Notes: generated by a model not told the origin, from the sequence alone. 64,000 nt of DNA from Rhizophagus irregularis (GCF_026210795.1 NC_089432.1:248001-312000), one strand, 5' to 3'. Positions 1-12,164 are shown, counted from the stretch's first letter. Numbers and translations are program-made.

Positions 1-1754
1 TCATTTGTATTAAACTTCTTTTTTTTAATTAATCCAACTAATGAAATATATTTTAATTCTAAACTAATATTATTATTTCCTATTCCTTTTAAGATAAAAA
101 TATCTGAATATCCAAATCGGCCAAATCCTTTTAATTTTGTACCATCCATTACTAATGATAATTCAGGAATACGATATTTTAATGGTAAAAGATTTTCAAC
201 AATTGCCTGAAGAACAGGTTCATTTGCAGAAGATAATGATATTTGTGATCTTGTTAATAAAAATGTTTTTAAAAGTTCAATAAAAGGTAAAATATTATTT
301 GCAATAAGATTTTCATATGCTGAAGTGATAAGAAGAGCATCATTCACAACCTGTCTATATACTAATTTATCTTTATTTTGTTCTAAAATTCGAATTTGTT
401 TTGTTATAAGTTCTAATAAATAATTATAAAAGTTAATAAATAATATAAATATAAAAAAAAAATAATAAAAATATTATAATTTACCAGAAGATGAATCAGT
501 ATCATTATTTCGTGTTCTTTTTAAATTTCCTTTTTGTTTAACTTGAAAATCAATTTTTTCAGTCCAAATCTTATTAAAAGTTGATTCCAATTCTTCTCCT
601 AAAATATGCATTTCACTTCCTATATCATTATATATATAACAATTGCGAAATATAAGACGAATATCTTTTTCAAATCCTTCAATACTTGTATATTGATTAT
701 TTTCTAATTTTGAAATTATTGTAAATAAATCCATTGAATTTTTTATATTCTCATTTGAAATTTCATAAAATGGATGAATATTAGATTTAATATCAAGTTC
801 TTGAAAAATATCATAACAAAAGTCAATAAGTTGAGAATTTTCAGAATTATTTTCAGTAGAAATAGAATGATTTTTAATAGGAATTTTGATTTTTTTTGAA
901 TGAGATGAATTAGAAATGGATTGATTTTTAATAGGAATAAAATAATCATCATCAGTATTTTCAATAATTTGTTGTGAATAAGAAGAATTAGCAGATACTA
1001 TGTTTTCTTTTTTATTATATTTTTCAACATTCTTTTTTGAATGGGATGAATTAGAAATGTGTGAACAAGATGAATCAGCAAGCACTATGTTTTCTTTTTC
1101 ATTATTTTCTTCAATAAATACTTGATTTTCTTTATATTCTTTAATAATTTCTTGCCAAAATATTTTTAATGTTTTTGCATACCGAAATCGTTCTGCAATT
1201 ACCTATTATTAGAAACAGTTTATTAGTAGTGTGTTAAAATTTTATTTAGTAATATAAGAAGGTACATAGCCAATTCCTTCTCCAGAATTAGCAGACTTAT
1301 ATCAACTACAAAGTTAGGACACCTGAACCGAGAAGCTTGGAGTGGTTACCACGACTTGTCAAATCCAGTAAATTCCCTAAGTTAAGTTCTGATTAACTCT
1401 AGGGGTTACCCTAACTTTGCAAAATAAAAAAAAACACACCTTATCTTTTAAATCAGGAAAATCTTTTTTAAGGAAATCTTTTTTTTCTCTCAAAAAACGA
1501 ACAGCCCAAAGATTATCAAGATTTTTCCAATTATCTAAATTTGAAGTAGTATCAATTGAAGCAATAATAATATCACGGTGATTTGTTAAGAACCTCCAAT
1601 ATGATTTTGTTGTCCTATTGTTATCTGATAAATAAGAGATAAGAGCTAAAAAGATTGAAAGAATTGGGTTAATTATTAATACTACAATCTACAAGTTAAA
1701 ATGCAGTTCACAAGATTTACCATTTTGACCAATGAAATCTTCAGATGTGTTCAT
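1..1754 (-). CDS. Bromodomain protein with PD-(D/E)XK-like C-terminus (3' end beyond window)
   Basis: Four-exon model: 1721-1754, 1440-1624, 485-1202, then 1-412 running off the left edge; phases agree at every junction and all donors are GT and acceptors AG. About 449 residues are visible. Residues about 197-290 form a bromodomain: the signature NCYIYN contains the asparagine that binds acetyl-lysine in BET-type bromodomains, followed by the usual helix. This suggests a chromatin reader in the nucleus. Exon 4 ends with GYSDIFIL...LELKYISL, the D...ExK pattern of PD-(D/E)XK nuclease-like folds (moderate confidence). Between exon 2 and the bromodomain is a low-complexity stretch with repeated NSSHSKK and PIKN motifs. 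If intron 3 (413-484) were not removed, the protein would stop shortly after the bromodomain; the GTAAAT donor and in-phase continuation favour splicing. Bromodomain confidence is high, exact ends less so. Confidence 0.72.
1309..1419. repeat. Small inverted-repeat element inside an intron
   Basis: Perfect 10-bp terminal arms CAAAGTTAGG and CCTAACTTTG enclose about 90 bp of unusually GC-rich sequence inside the third-exon-proximal intron of the bromodomain gene. Size and arms fit a MITE, but no clear target-site duplication was found. Confidence 0.4.
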
Positions 1755-1770
1755 GTTTGAAATTGATAAA

Positions 1771-1836
1771 GATAATTGAGAGTTTAATAATTAAATAAAA
1801 AAAGATAATTGAGAGTTTAATAATTAAATAAAAAAA
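1771..1836. repeat. Two-copy 33-bp tandem duplication
   Basis: The unit starting gataattgagagtttaata occurs twice, 33 bp apart, just upstream of the bromodomain gene start. The near-identity suggests a recent slippage duplication. Confidence 0.7.
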
Positions 1837-2090
1837 GAGAAATTGATGAGAGTTTAATGTCTTAAATAAAAAAAAATCCTTGTAGATAGTGTGACTCAGA
1901 CTGACATACTGATTTATCAAAGTGAAAAAAATTAACACTACAATTATAATGATTAAATCTATTATTTATCATATTAACAAGAACTTAATCATTTTGCTAA
2001 ATATGGTATAGTATAATTAATATAATTCTTGATTAAAATCATGTCATTAGAAATTAGACATATAGCTTAAAGGTGATTCATTTTAATTTC

Positions 2091-2435
2091 AGTTATTTTG
2101 TTAAGCAAAATGACACAACTTTCATCATTTTGACGCATTTGACATATACGCGTTTAAAAGATGAAACAATTGAAACATGTTGAATATATTATGCATGATA
2201 CATGTACAGAGTTATTTTGTTAAGCAAAATGACTCAACTTTCATCATTTTGACGCATTTGACATATACGCGTTTAAAAGATGAAACAATTTAAAACATGT
2301 TGTACACGATATATATATGTACAGTAAATGTTACAAATAATATATATTTTGACAAATACATACTGACTGCGAAAGTTAACATATACGCGTTTAAAAAGTG
2401 AAATAATTGAAATATGTTGAAATATATTGTGCACT
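2091..2435. repeat. Tandem repeat, about 119-bp unit, nearly three copies
   Basis: The segment starting agttattttgttaagcaaaa is repeated at 2210 with few changes. A third, diverged partial copy shares acatatacgcgtttaaaa at 2379. Period is 119 and then 118 bp. It lies in the gene-free stretch 1755-4111, where the open frames present are AT-rich and look non-coding. Confidence 0.75.
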
Positions 2436-3259
2436 ATCATTTTTTTTGTATCACTTAATAACAATATTTTTATGATAATGATATGATTCACCGTAAACGT
2501 AAATTTGGGTATATATTTGAAAATTATATGTACTTACAATATACGGTTTTATAAGATAATTAATATAAAAAACAAAAGTTCTTAAGAACCAATTTTAAAC
2601 TCCATAAGAATAATAAGTATTTAATATTTTTATTTTCGATATTTTTAGTTGAATAAATAATTTTACGATAATTATTAAATATAAAACATAAAATCGTCTG
2701 AATTTTGAATTTTGATAATGAGTTCGGAACCAAGTATAATAAATATATAATGATTAAAAAATTTGTTGCATTAATTTTAAAAATAGGCTATTTTTTTTTT
2801 CATTGTGTGCTCGATATATCAAGTTCTAACTGTAATACTTTCAGTTTTTTATGGATTTCGAGATAATTTTTGTAACGAGAGAGAAATCTACTATGACCAA
2901 ACCTATTTTATTATTCATGTTGTTGCAACAAAAAAATTGTCATAACCGACAATTAACATGTTTCAATTCCATATTTTTTCGCTTCCACACACATCTGAGC
3001 GAAATAAAAAAAATTCAGAAAAAAAAGGTTCTCATACAAACATGTACGAACTGAAGTTAGATGATCTTGTTGTTAATAATCAAACATATTGAACGTAAAA
3101 TTTCAAATAAACTAGGTAACTGCACAACTGCAACGATGGCGTCCGAAGCGTTATAATCACTGTATCGCTATATTAACGTGGTCCCAAAATTTCATTAATC
3201 TTACACGCACTCACGCAGCGTGACGCATGACCTTGAGTGTTACCAATAAGATATATAGT

Positions 3260-3297
3260 GTCACCTGATTTAGGATTTCCATTCCTAATCAGGTGAC
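3260..3297. repeat. Hairpin with 15-bp arms
   Basis: GTCACCTGATT(T)AGGA is mirrored by TCCTAATCAGGTGAC with a 7-nt loop and one bulged T. It lies in a region resembling the GTCCGAAGCG element found at 22139-22283; GTCCGAAGCG also occurs near 3148, so this may be the core of a decayed MITE. No gene is evident from 2436 to 4111. Confidence 0.55.
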
Positions 3298-4111
3298 GTT
3301 TTTTCATAAAATCCTAGGAAAAAATCCTCCACAACTCCAAACGCTTCGAAATAAGAATCTCAATTGAAATATTAAACCGGATATGTGAAATATAAAGTTT
3401 TTAGTGGATAATTGTTTCTTTCCACCCGTTAAAAATTTTTCACCTTCTATAATATTCTTTAAATACTTCAGTTGATATAGTAATTTTTTATTAATTATAC
3501 ATTTAATTCCTATTCCGAATTTTTGTTCTTCCAATAAAATAATTGTAGACTTTTTTTATTAGAAAATTTTGAATAATATTTACTCTAATTTGAGGAACTG
3601 CGATGTAGAATTTTATATCAGCTTTGTTTCTTTGGTAAATAAACTATTTTTAATATGTTACAAACCGTTGATAAGGTAAATCGTATTTTAGAATTGTACT
3701 AACCAAAAGTTGTTATTGCGGCCATTACAAATATATTTGATACAACGATATTTCTGACATTCTTTTCTTTATGCTAAATAATGTACACTAAATTTTTCGG
3801 CCATACTAAAGCATTTAATGAAACCCAATATTACTTTTTCCAATCTAATTATATGCCACTTTAAATGTATTCTTCACTTTATATTAATTTTTTAGTCTTG
3901 AATTCAACCATTTTATTTATAATAAATAAATAAATTACATTTACATTATTTTGAACATAATGAATGGTATGGTAAAACCATAATAAATACAATTTAATAA
4001 AATAAGCGCATATAATCTACTTCGTTATGATATAAAGAATTTCATTTCAGGTTACAAAGTAAGATGAATTTATAATGTTACTAAATTTTAAATTGATTGA
4101 TAAACTCTAAC

Positions 4112-5278
4112 TCATTCTTTTAAAAGTTTTTTCAATTTTTTTTGAGCCAATTGATATCCTTGTTCAGCAGATTTTTTATACCAGTGAATTGCTTGATTAA
4201 TATCCTTTTCAATCCAATTTCCACGTTTATACATGTTAGCAAGGTTATATTGAGCCAACCTATTTCCTAAATTCGCTGCCTTTTGGTACAATTCAATTGC
4301 CTTTTTCTTATTGATTTCAGTACCAATTCCATTATAGTAACAACATCCTAAGTTATTCATTCCATATAAATGACCTAAATCTGACGCTTTTTGAAATAGT
4401 TTAAATGCCTTTTGCTTATTAACAACCGTTCCAATTCCATCATCATAACAACATCCTAAACTATTTACTCCGTCTGAATTTCCTAAATCTGCTGCTTTTT
4501 GATATAATTTGAATGCCTTTTGCACATCAATATCAGTACCAATTCCCTTTTTATAACAACGTCCTAAGTAATATATTCCATGTGAATATCCTAATTCTGC
4601 TACTTTTTGATATAATTTAAATGCTTTTTTTCTATCAATATCTGTTCCAATCCCATTTTCATAACAATCTCCTAAATTATACATTCCATGTAAATTTCCT
4701 AAATCTGATGCTTTTTTATAAAATTCAAATGCTTTTTTCATATTAATATCAGTACCAAAACCATATTCATAGCAACAACCTAACTTATTCATCCCATCAG
4801 GGGATTCTCTTTCTACTAATTTTTTTGATAATTCAAAAGCTTTTTTATAATCTTTTTCAATCCCTTCTCCATCAATATACATATTAGTAAGATATAATTG
4901 CGCTATATCATTTCCTAATTCTTCTGCTTTTTGAATTAACTCAAATGCCTTTTTACTATTAGTGTTAGTTTCAATCCCATAATAATTAAAATATCCCAGT
5001 AAATAAATAGAATTTGAATTAATTTGATTGTTTAAAAGCCAATAATAGACTTCTTTTGGTTTTACATTATAATCATTCATATAATTAAGAAAGTATCGTT
5101 TTCTTATATTTTCTTCTGTTCCTTTATTTAAATCTTTAAAACTAAGATCAACAAATTCATCAATTGCATTACTTAAATCCTCTTCAAATGTATTTTCATG
5201 AATATTTTGAGTTGTAGGACTTATTTCTCTAAAATTAATTTTATCAAAATTTTTAATAATTGTATGATAATCTTCCAT
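4112..5278 (-). CDS. Sel1-repeat protein, 388 aa, 8 repeats
   Basis: Intronless frame with an ATG start and a stop at the 3' end. An N-terminal segment of about 105 residues with the family linker (EISPTTQNI, then FEEDL) precedes eight Sel1-type TPR-like repeats, each about 36 residues with the pattern LGxCYxxGIGTDxxxxKAFxLYQKAAxLG. Sel1 repeats form alpha-solenoids that mediate protein-protein contacts; in this fungal group they often follow a TKL kinase domain, absent here, so a scaffold or adaptor role is inferred. It has the most repeats in the window, apparently from extra copies in the middle of the array. The next gene (6411-7460) is a tandem paralogue on the same strand with a similar upstream block. 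No signal peptide or membrane segment was seen. Confidence 0.9.
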   Translation of the reverse strand: MEDYHTIIKNFDKINFREISPTTQNIHENTFEEDLSNAIDEFVDLSFKDLNKGTEENIRKRYFLNYMNDYNVKPKEVYYWLLNNQINSNSIYLLGYFNYYGIETNTNSKKAFELIQKAEELGNDIAQLYLTNMYIDGEGIEKDYKKAFELSKKLVERESPDGMNKLGCCYEYGFGTDINMKKAFEFYKKASDLGNLHGMYNLGDCYENGIGTDIDRKKAFKLYQKVAELGYSHGIYYLGRCYKKGIGTDIDVQKAFKLYQKAADLGNSDGVNSLGCCYDDGIGTVVNKQKAFKLFQKASDLGHLYGMNNLGCCYYNGIGTEINKKKAIELYQKAANLGNRLAQYNLANMYKRGNWIEKDINQAIHWYKKSAEQGYQLAQKKLKKLLKE

Positions 5279-5477
5279 GTTTATATTGTTTATATATATA
5301 TATTTTTGTGACTAGTCAAACAAAAAACTTACAAACTACTAAAAAGAAATAGTGTAACTGATTGAAAGAGTAGAACATTTAATAAATATATTTTTAAATA
5401 TATAGAAAATTTGTTAAGCGTTACTTAAAAAAGCTTTTCCGTATGGAAAACTCGGATCACAATATAATTTTAATTTA

Positions 5478-5522
5478 CCACAACATATTAAATGTAGTAC
5501 TGCAGTGAAAATGATTTAATGA
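5478..5522 (-). promoter_or_regulatory. Conserved upstream block of Sel1 gene
   Basis: The motif gtagtactgcagtgaaaatg lies about 215 bp upstream of the 4112-5278 start and recurs, slightly changed, upstream of the paralogue (7736-7764). It is preceded by cacaacatatta, which resembles the block upstream of the 45-53 kb genes. Conservation in otherwise diverged flanks suggests either retained promoter elements or simply an incompletely diverged duplication. Confidence 0.4.
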
Positions 5523-5798
5523 CGCATAATTTGTAATCTTTGCACATAGCCGAAAGATCTACTTACACAGCCGCAAGATCTGCAGAAGTGCAGATCGAGT
5601 TTTTTTTTGCTGCGCAGATCGAACTCGCTAAAATTTGCCGATCTTTTTTATTTTTACTATTTTTACATAAACTTTATTCGTTTTATTTATTATATATATG
5701 AATATATACATATGAACAAAATGTACAACTAAAGAAAGTGAATCTACTTATTTAAATTCTATTTTTCTTAATCCAGGTTTAATAATATCTTGTTATGA

Positions 5799-5998
5799 TG
5801 TTCCAATCCGCATCCGTTTTTCCGATCCGATCATTTTACGTCATCTGTTTTTATTATCCGTATTCGGAAAATGTTCCGGATAACGGATAAACGTCATCCG
5901 TTATCTGAAATATCCAGTAATGTATCCGTCATCTATTTAACCGCCGGATACCCGATATCCGACGAAAAATTCGGATAGCGGGTTAGCGAATTGGAACA
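5799..5998. mobile_element. 200-bp MITE, hAT-like ends
   Basis: Terminal inverted repeats TGTTCCAATCCGC and GCGAATTGGAACA (one mismatch). The interior consists largely of ATCCG/CGGAT runs in inverted orientation, so the element is strongly self-complementary. Ends reading (t)AGTGTTCC resemble hAT termini, but no 8-bp target duplication could be recognised. The rest of 5280-6410 shows no gene. Confidence 0.65.
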
Positions 5999-6410
5999 CT
6001 AGGAGTTCATTTATTTTCTTATAAGCATTTTATTTAATGAAAGCATTACAGCATATAATGCTTTTGAGATATCATTATCACGAAGACATTGGTAAAAAAC
6101 AAATCAACCAATGTTACCGATTTACGTTAAAAGCTCCTTTGTTCGATGTAGGGGCTCCTTGTTCCTTGCGTAAGAAGCTTCAAATAAAAGAATAAGAATT
6201 TACATAAATTAAAAGTTTTCATATATGGTGATACGTTTTGCATGCATTAATCGATTTATTATAATTGAAATCTATTATAAATACATTATAATTATTAAGA
6301 TAAGAGGACATAATCAAGAAGATAACAATCAGCCAACCAAATTCATCCTTTGTTTAATTAACTTCATCATGATTTATGTGACGGCGAATAAAAAGTTCGC
6401 AAATTATAAT

Positions 6411-7460
6411 TTAATCTTTTAAAAAATCTTTTAATTTATTTTGAGCCCATTGGCATCCTTGTTTAGCAGATTTTTTATACCAATAAATCGCTCGATTAAA
6501 ATCTTTTTCGACGTAATCTCCACGTACATACATATTAGCAAGATTATATTGAGATATATAATTTCCCATATTTGCCGCCTTTTGATATAATTCGAATGCC
6601 TTTTGTTTATCGATACTAGTTCCAACTCCCATATAATAACAACGGCCTAACATAGAAATCCCACCAGAAAATCCACCTTCAGATGATTTTTTAAATAATT
6701 CAAAGGCTTTATCATTATTTTGCGCAACAGCCTTTCCATTTTTATAAAATAACCCAAGATTACATTGGGCTATTATATTTCCTAAATTTGCTGCCTTTTG
6801 ATACATTTCAAATGCCATCTGTAAGTTAACATCAGTTCCAATTCCAATTTCAAAACAATAACCCAACCTATTCATAGCATTTGGATTTTCTCTTTCTGCT
6901 AATTTTTTAGATAATTCAAAAGCAATATTATAATCTTTATCAACATCTTTTCCATGTATATACATACTGGAAAGATCTAATTGAGCTAAATTGTTTTCTA
7001 ACTCTGCAGCTTTTTGAATCAATTCAAATGCCTTTTGCTTATTAATGTCAGTTCCAATCCCATGATAATTAAAATATCCAAACAAATAGATAGAATTTGA
7101 ATTAATCTGATTATTCATAAGCCAGTTATAAACTTCTTGTGGACTTATTTTATTAATATAATCAATAACATGCTGCTTTATAACATTTTGTTCTTTTCCT
7201 TCATTTAGTTCTTTAAAGATAAGATTAACCACTTCATCGATTACAAAAACTAAATCCTCCTCAAATATATTCTTATGAATATTTTTAGTCGTAGGTTCTA
7301 TCTCCTTCACATTAATTCTATCAAAAGTTTTAATAATTTGAAGTAATTCATCACACGATGAATCATTATTTGATGAGACAAAATTATTTAAATCAAGTTT
7401 CTGCTCACCTAGTAATTGAGAATTTAATTTGTAATTAATACTTGTTTGATAATAATCCAT
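6411..7460 (-). CDS. Sel1-repeat protein, 349 aa, 6 repeats
   Basis: Intronless, ATG start. The first about 60 residues are family-specific and Asn/Ser-rich, then comes the linker KEIEPTTKNI...FEEDL and six Sel1 repeats. Repeat order follows the family pattern: a leading SIYLFGYFNYHGIGTD unit, a second unit with AQLDLSSMYIHG, middle units, and a final unit containing AIYWYKKSAKQG. Paralogue of 4112-5278, about 1.1 kb away, same strand. Likely a kinase-free scaffold; partner unknown. Confidence 0.9.
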   Translation of the reverse strand: MDYYQTSINYKLNSQLLGEQKLDLNNFVSSNNDSSCDELLQIIKTFDRINVKEIEPTTKNIHKNIFEEDLVFVIDEVVNLIFKELNEGKEQNVIKQHVIDYINKISPQEVYNWLMNNQINSNSIYLFGYFNYHGIGTDINKQKAFELIQKAAELENNLAQLDLSSMYIHGKDVDKDYNIAFELSKKLAERENPNAMNRLGYCFEIGIGTDVNLQMAFEMYQKAANLGNIIAQCNLGLFYKNGKAVAQNNDKAFELFKKSSEGGFSGGISMLGRCYYMGVGTSIDKQKAFELYQKAANMGNYISQYNLANMYVRGDYVEKDFNRAIYWYKKSAKQGCQWAQNKLKDFLKD

Positions 7461-7721
7461 TTCTATATTTGTTTTTGTGATAATTAACGTTAACGTTAAT
7501 CTTTGGCAAGCAAATTTTACTAGTTATAATCACAAACTAATTATGAGAAAAATTTAACTTAAAATACTTATAATCTTTGGTTTATTATATCCGATTATTT
7601 ATCTAATTTAATAATTTTCTAAAAATGTTTGTAACATAATCTATCAAAGAAACTTACGTCTTTTTCAAACAAATAAAGAATTAGAAATGGTTTATAGAAA
7701 CGCCAAATCAATTTTATTGGT

Positions 7722-7764
7722 ACAATAATTATGGTGTAGTACTGCAGTAAAAATGATGTAATGA
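7722..7764 (-). promoter_or_regulatory. Conserved upstream block of Sel1 gene
   Basis: gtagtactgcagtaaaaatg followed by atgtaatga matches the block at 5494-5522 upstream of the neighbouring paralogue. It lies about 275 bp upstream of the 7460 start. A further gcagatcaattcttaccgc at about 7803 resembles the GATCAATTT part of the block seen at 46, 50 and 53 kb. Confidence 0.35.
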
Positions 7765-7859
7765 TTATTGTGGCGCAAAATTTGGCCCGCAGGCGTAGTG
7801 AATTTGCAGATCAATTCTTACCGCATCTTCGGCTAAACATATTTGGTGTAACATATTAT

Positions 7860-8970
7860 ACAATAAGGGATTGCATTTAGAATTTGAGATCTACGCCTCC
7901 TTATTTGGAATCTTCATCAGACAAACAGAATCATCAGTTTGATGTCTCCAACCCTATCAATGATCTGACCTGCCAGATCCACTCCTCCACGAAACGCATA
8001 TTATCACCTGCCTTAACCTATATTTACTTATCGAAAAACTTACTTTACCAGACCCGTAGTCGCTACTCCTTCACCGTGGCTGTCATTTATTATGGCGTTA
8101 TAACAATTATATCTCCTCTACATTATCCATTCAAGGTCCCTCTAACATCATCTATTTCTCAGGTGTAGGACTGTAGGTTAAATCTCAAAGGCGCGATTTC
8201 TCCCTTGTCTTGTCCTTCTGCTTTTACTTTTTATTACTTGGTATTATTGTTTTATTGGTTTCGTTTCGTTGTTGGATATATTAGTATATAGCCGCGGTGT
8301 CTAACAGTTTGGGTATTGATATTAGCAAGTATTACTTATGTATCTACAAAAAAAGAAGGGAAGCGTTTCATAAAGCTAATCTCACAGAAACAATGAAAGA
8401 ATACCTTTCTTTTTTTTTGTACTTTCAGCTTCTGAGGACTATTCAGGATGCAGGCATGGTTATGTTAGTAAAAGTTTCTTTGAAGTTAATTTCAAAAAAA
8501 AAACTACATAAGAAATAATACACTGCGTCTAAAGAAGCTCAGAGAAGCCGAATTCTCTACAAAAGAATAAGCAAAAAGAAATGTTAACAACGTTTCATAA
8601 AGAAATTTGAAAGTTTGTAGTAGCTTTTTACCAAATTTCTAGTTTCCTTGTCTCATGTCTCTAAATATAAAAAAGAGTTTCTTTTTTTATTTCGTTTTTT
8701 AAATAAATAAATAGTTTTTTTTTTTAGATAAAGAAATATTTTTAAAAATAAAAAAAAATTTTTTTTTTAATAAAGGTATAAACGACTGAATGAATCTGCA
8801 TATACTTAGACATTGTAGATAATTATAGGTAAATATTTTTTCATTATCCTTTGCAGATTCGTAAATCGACAAAAAAGTCCAAAAATTATTAAATCCCATA
8901 TTTTTATAATGGAAGACGAAAACATTATTTTATTACATAATGTAAATCACATTATTTGTTTATTTTATCA
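7860..8970. other. Gene-free stretch, part less AT-rich
   Basis: 7880-8300 is markedly richer in C than its surroundings and holds a 94-codon open frame on the plus strand without recognisable domains; it may be a decayed repeat or 5' fragment. 8640-8960 is poly-A/T-rich. No supported gene. Confidence 0.35.
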
Positions 8971-8978
8971 AAAATTCA

Positions 8979-9590
8979 TTAACTACAATACATTTTTGCT
9001 AATTCTGCTGAATCATAATCGTCTTCTTTATCAAATTCTATTAGCCAACTAGTATAATCAACTGAATCATCATTTTCATCACGCTCTACAGCAGGTGTAG
9101 TAGCATTTTGTAAGAATTTTGGATTGGACAAATCCAAAGTTTCTTCAAGTTCCAATGGCTCATCGTCAATGATTTCTAAATCATCATCAATAGCAGTTTG
9201 TTCCAAATTAACTTCAGCCATACTTCTTCCAAAGTTATTTCTTCTTCTACATCATATAAATCTGCATCTCTTAAAATTTGCTGAATTTCCTCTACACCAT
9301 AATGTGATAATTCAGATTTACTATTAGCAATATGGATTTACGAAATTGCTTCAAGATTTTTCACAAAAATTCTTGTACGACGTGTTCTATGAATCCAACC
9401 ACAAACAGACCAGACACATTCATAGTTGGGGCATGTGGTGAAACAGAAACAGTTTAATTGCATGATGTTGAAAAAATGGTGGTTTCACCTCACAAGTTCT
9501 CCACCATTTAAGAGGCGTGTCAATATTACGAGTATAAGATGCGTCATATGGAGATTGGTGTGCATAGTAATCACGTAATTGTGTCATAAG
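8979..9590 (-). pseudogene. Decayed hAT transposase, C-terminal part
   Basis: Minus-strand translation from about 9590 gives LRDYYAH...TPLKWWRTCEVKPPFF, then VCSVCGWIHRTRRTRIFVKN in a shifted frame, then an acidic tail ending at 8979. This is the hAT C-terminal dimerisation region (WW motif, then the segment corresponding to ERVFS...R.NRL). The frame is interrupted by at least one frameshift and one in-frame stop. The last 80 codons remain open. No catalytic part was found upstream, so this is a 3' remnant of a DNA transposon. Confidence 0.7.
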
Positions 9591-10436
9591 AACTTATTAA
9601 TTAATAAAAAATAAAAAAAAATTATAAAATTATAAAAATAAAAAAAAATCATCGGAAAAGCGAAATATCGGAGTTCAGCAAAGGAGACTGTACTGTTTGG
9701 CCAACTTCACTATCGCCCAAAAAGATTCTTATTGTTTCCTGTTTCACAAAGCCATGATGCATTAATTGCTATATAAAGGATAAAAAAATTATAAAAATAA
9801 AAATAAAAAAAATAATAAATAATATAAAAAAAAATATATTTTAAACTTCTCTCCATCTTATTCATATAACAATAATTTAATTAGCACTAAAAATAATCTA
9901 TTTTTTATTAATTAATTAAAAAATTTATCTTACCATTGTACTATTAATTCAACATGGAATTTAATAATTAATTCTTTTTCCTCATTTCTGAATTTAAAAA
10001 TAAAAAAGACCTATTTTCCGCCAGTTGATTAATTTTATCCATTTTTTTTTTGGCGACTACGTCATACATATATACTGTACATATTTTACGTCTGTCTTCA
10101 CTTTGAGACCACCATTGCGTAAAAACATCTTCCAAATTTGTCAAAATTTTTATATATGACTTTTATCATGATGATTTTTGAGATTGTGGGTTGAACAAAC
10201 TTATCAGCTACAGACAGTATTACAGCTGATCAAAAAAATCCCCTAATTTTTTTTGGGGTGAAAATATAGAACATATAACAAAATACAGGGTGCGCAAATC
10301 AGGCCAATCAGCCGATATGTGCCCTTTTATGTTTAGTATTGTATTATAATTGATAATTTTATTTATACTATAATTTTTTTTTTGGTAAATGAAATACTTT
10401 ATTATTTATTTAGAGAACATATAAAATTTATAAAAT

Positions 10437-10860
10437 ACAACTTGAGTTTGGCAATACCATTACCTACTACCTTAAATACCTCTTCACATCTCAATTTCCA
10501 AATCCTTTCGTAAATATATCACATATTATCAACAGTTTTGAATCAAATTTCTTGTATTATTTGTTTTCCAAATCTTCACATTAATAAGTCCATGCGTGAT
10601 CTTGTATAATAAATTTTCTAAAGGAAATAACGCGACCTTAGCGCAACAATGTTATTACACTTTTCCTGTTCTTTCTTATCTTCTATTATTTGTTGACTAC
10701 TTCCTTCCATAAATCATATAAACAAAATTTATTTTGATCACAACTCCAAATATGGTCCCATGACTCCGTTTCTTCATTACACCTGATACATCTAGTCATC
10801 TACTTGAAAAAATTCCAACACTTTAGAAACTCTTTCTTATCACAAATTTTCCCAAAAATA
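10437..10860 (-). pseudogene. LINE reverse-transcriptase ORF, C-terminal remnant
   Basis: Minus-strand translation includes FLKCWNFFK, then TRCIRCNEETESWDHIWSC, a CxxC...HxxxxC zinc-knuckle-like motif typical of the C-terminus of non-LTR retrotransposon ORF2 proteins in this fungal group. Further downstream are VDNMCDIFTKGF-like pieces in other frames. Several frame changes and stops are present. The reverse-transcriptase core is missing, so this is a 5'-truncated old copy. Confidence 0.5.
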
Positions 10861-11295
10861 CTACAGGATTTTTAAATAAGAGAATATGGGTAACTTTATA
10901 ATTATTTTTTATTTTTATTTTTGTTTTTTGTTTTTTGAGGAAAGATGAACTTAAATTAGAAAAAATAGGCGAAGGTATTTTTTGGACTTTTAAGATTATT
11001 GTTGATCAAATGTTACAAAAATCCTGTCAGATGAAAAATATGACGTTAGCCATAAATGTTGCTTATTTTAAGCAAATATAACCTTTAACTGTGGCTAAAT
11101 TGTGGCTAAGCAAATAATATTGTTGATGCACAAGTTAGAAAGATGCAAATGTGAGAAAGTGTATTATTTGCTTATTTTTTCTTCTCTTTAATATAGAATT
11201 AGAAAATTAATTTTTTTTTTTTATATTTTGATTTAATAGATAGTAATATTGTTTTGTTAAATTACTATTTGACTTATTAAATCTCGACAATCAGA

Positions 11296-11760
11296 ATCTT
11301 GCTACAACACACAAACCCGACGCTCACAATCCCGAACTTCAAAATCCCGTAACCACATTATTCCCGATATTAATTATCCAGACCTTACTATCTGACACGA
11401 CACGCTATTTTTTTTTATTACTTTTTTATAGACGTAATATTATTGTAATAATTTTTAAAATATATCGCAAAATTATAGTTTTTAATATAAAAATTAATAA
11501 GTTTTTTTTAATATTTAATAATTTTAGTAAAAATAAATGTTTTTATATAATACATTGCAGAAATTAAGTAATAATTAATTATTTTATTAATATGTAATCA
11601 TTTTTTTAACATTGTTTTATTGTAAAAATTATTTCTTAAAAAGGATAATGAGTGTTAATCGGGATAATGAATGTCGAGAATAATGTGGTTACGGGATTTT
11701 GAAGTTTTTAGATTATGATTTGTCGGGATTGTGAGCGTCGGGATTGTGTTTTAGCAGGAT
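11296..11760. mobile_element. Foldback/MITE, 465 bp, arms of about 85 bp
   Basis: Left arm ATCTTGCTACAACACA followed by CCCGACGCTCACAATCCCGA and TTCAAAATCCCGTAACCACA; the right arm is its inverse, from about 11640 to 11760. Arms contain repeated CCCGA/TCGGG boxes; the centre (11400-11640) is almost pure A/T. No coding capacity. A non-autonomous foldback element is the best call. Confidence 0.75.
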
Positions 11761-12001
11761 ACTAAAAATCAGGATTTTGAACGGCTCCCGAGTCTCACAT
11801 ATTGTTATTTTATTTATATTCTGAAAATCCATATATTACAAGTCTGTATGGATTTGCATACTAAAAACCATATAGTGCATACACAAAAAACTATATTATA
11901 CAGATTTAAATAGAACTCAATGTATAAATGTACGAGTCAGGTAAGTAGAATGTACAGAGTGGAATCGTCTTTGATGATAACTTACCCATTAAAAAAAAGC
12001 T

Positions 12002-12164
12002 CGGGCACGTGACATTCAGCTAACAATATCTCCACCTTCAGATAGAAAACGTAATCCTAATCTAACTCTATGTGATAAATAAAGGCGTGGCAAATAGGGT
12101 TTCACGTTTCTGTCCCCTAAATAAATGGATTGTGACAAAATATTTCACTATAATCACGTGCCCG
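12002..12164. mobile_element. Candidate MITE, 163 bp
   Basis: Perfect 11-bp terminal arms CGGGCACGTGA and TCACGTGCCCG. It lies just outside the start of the segment duplicated at 36.3 kb. No target-site duplication was identified. Confidence 0.4.
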
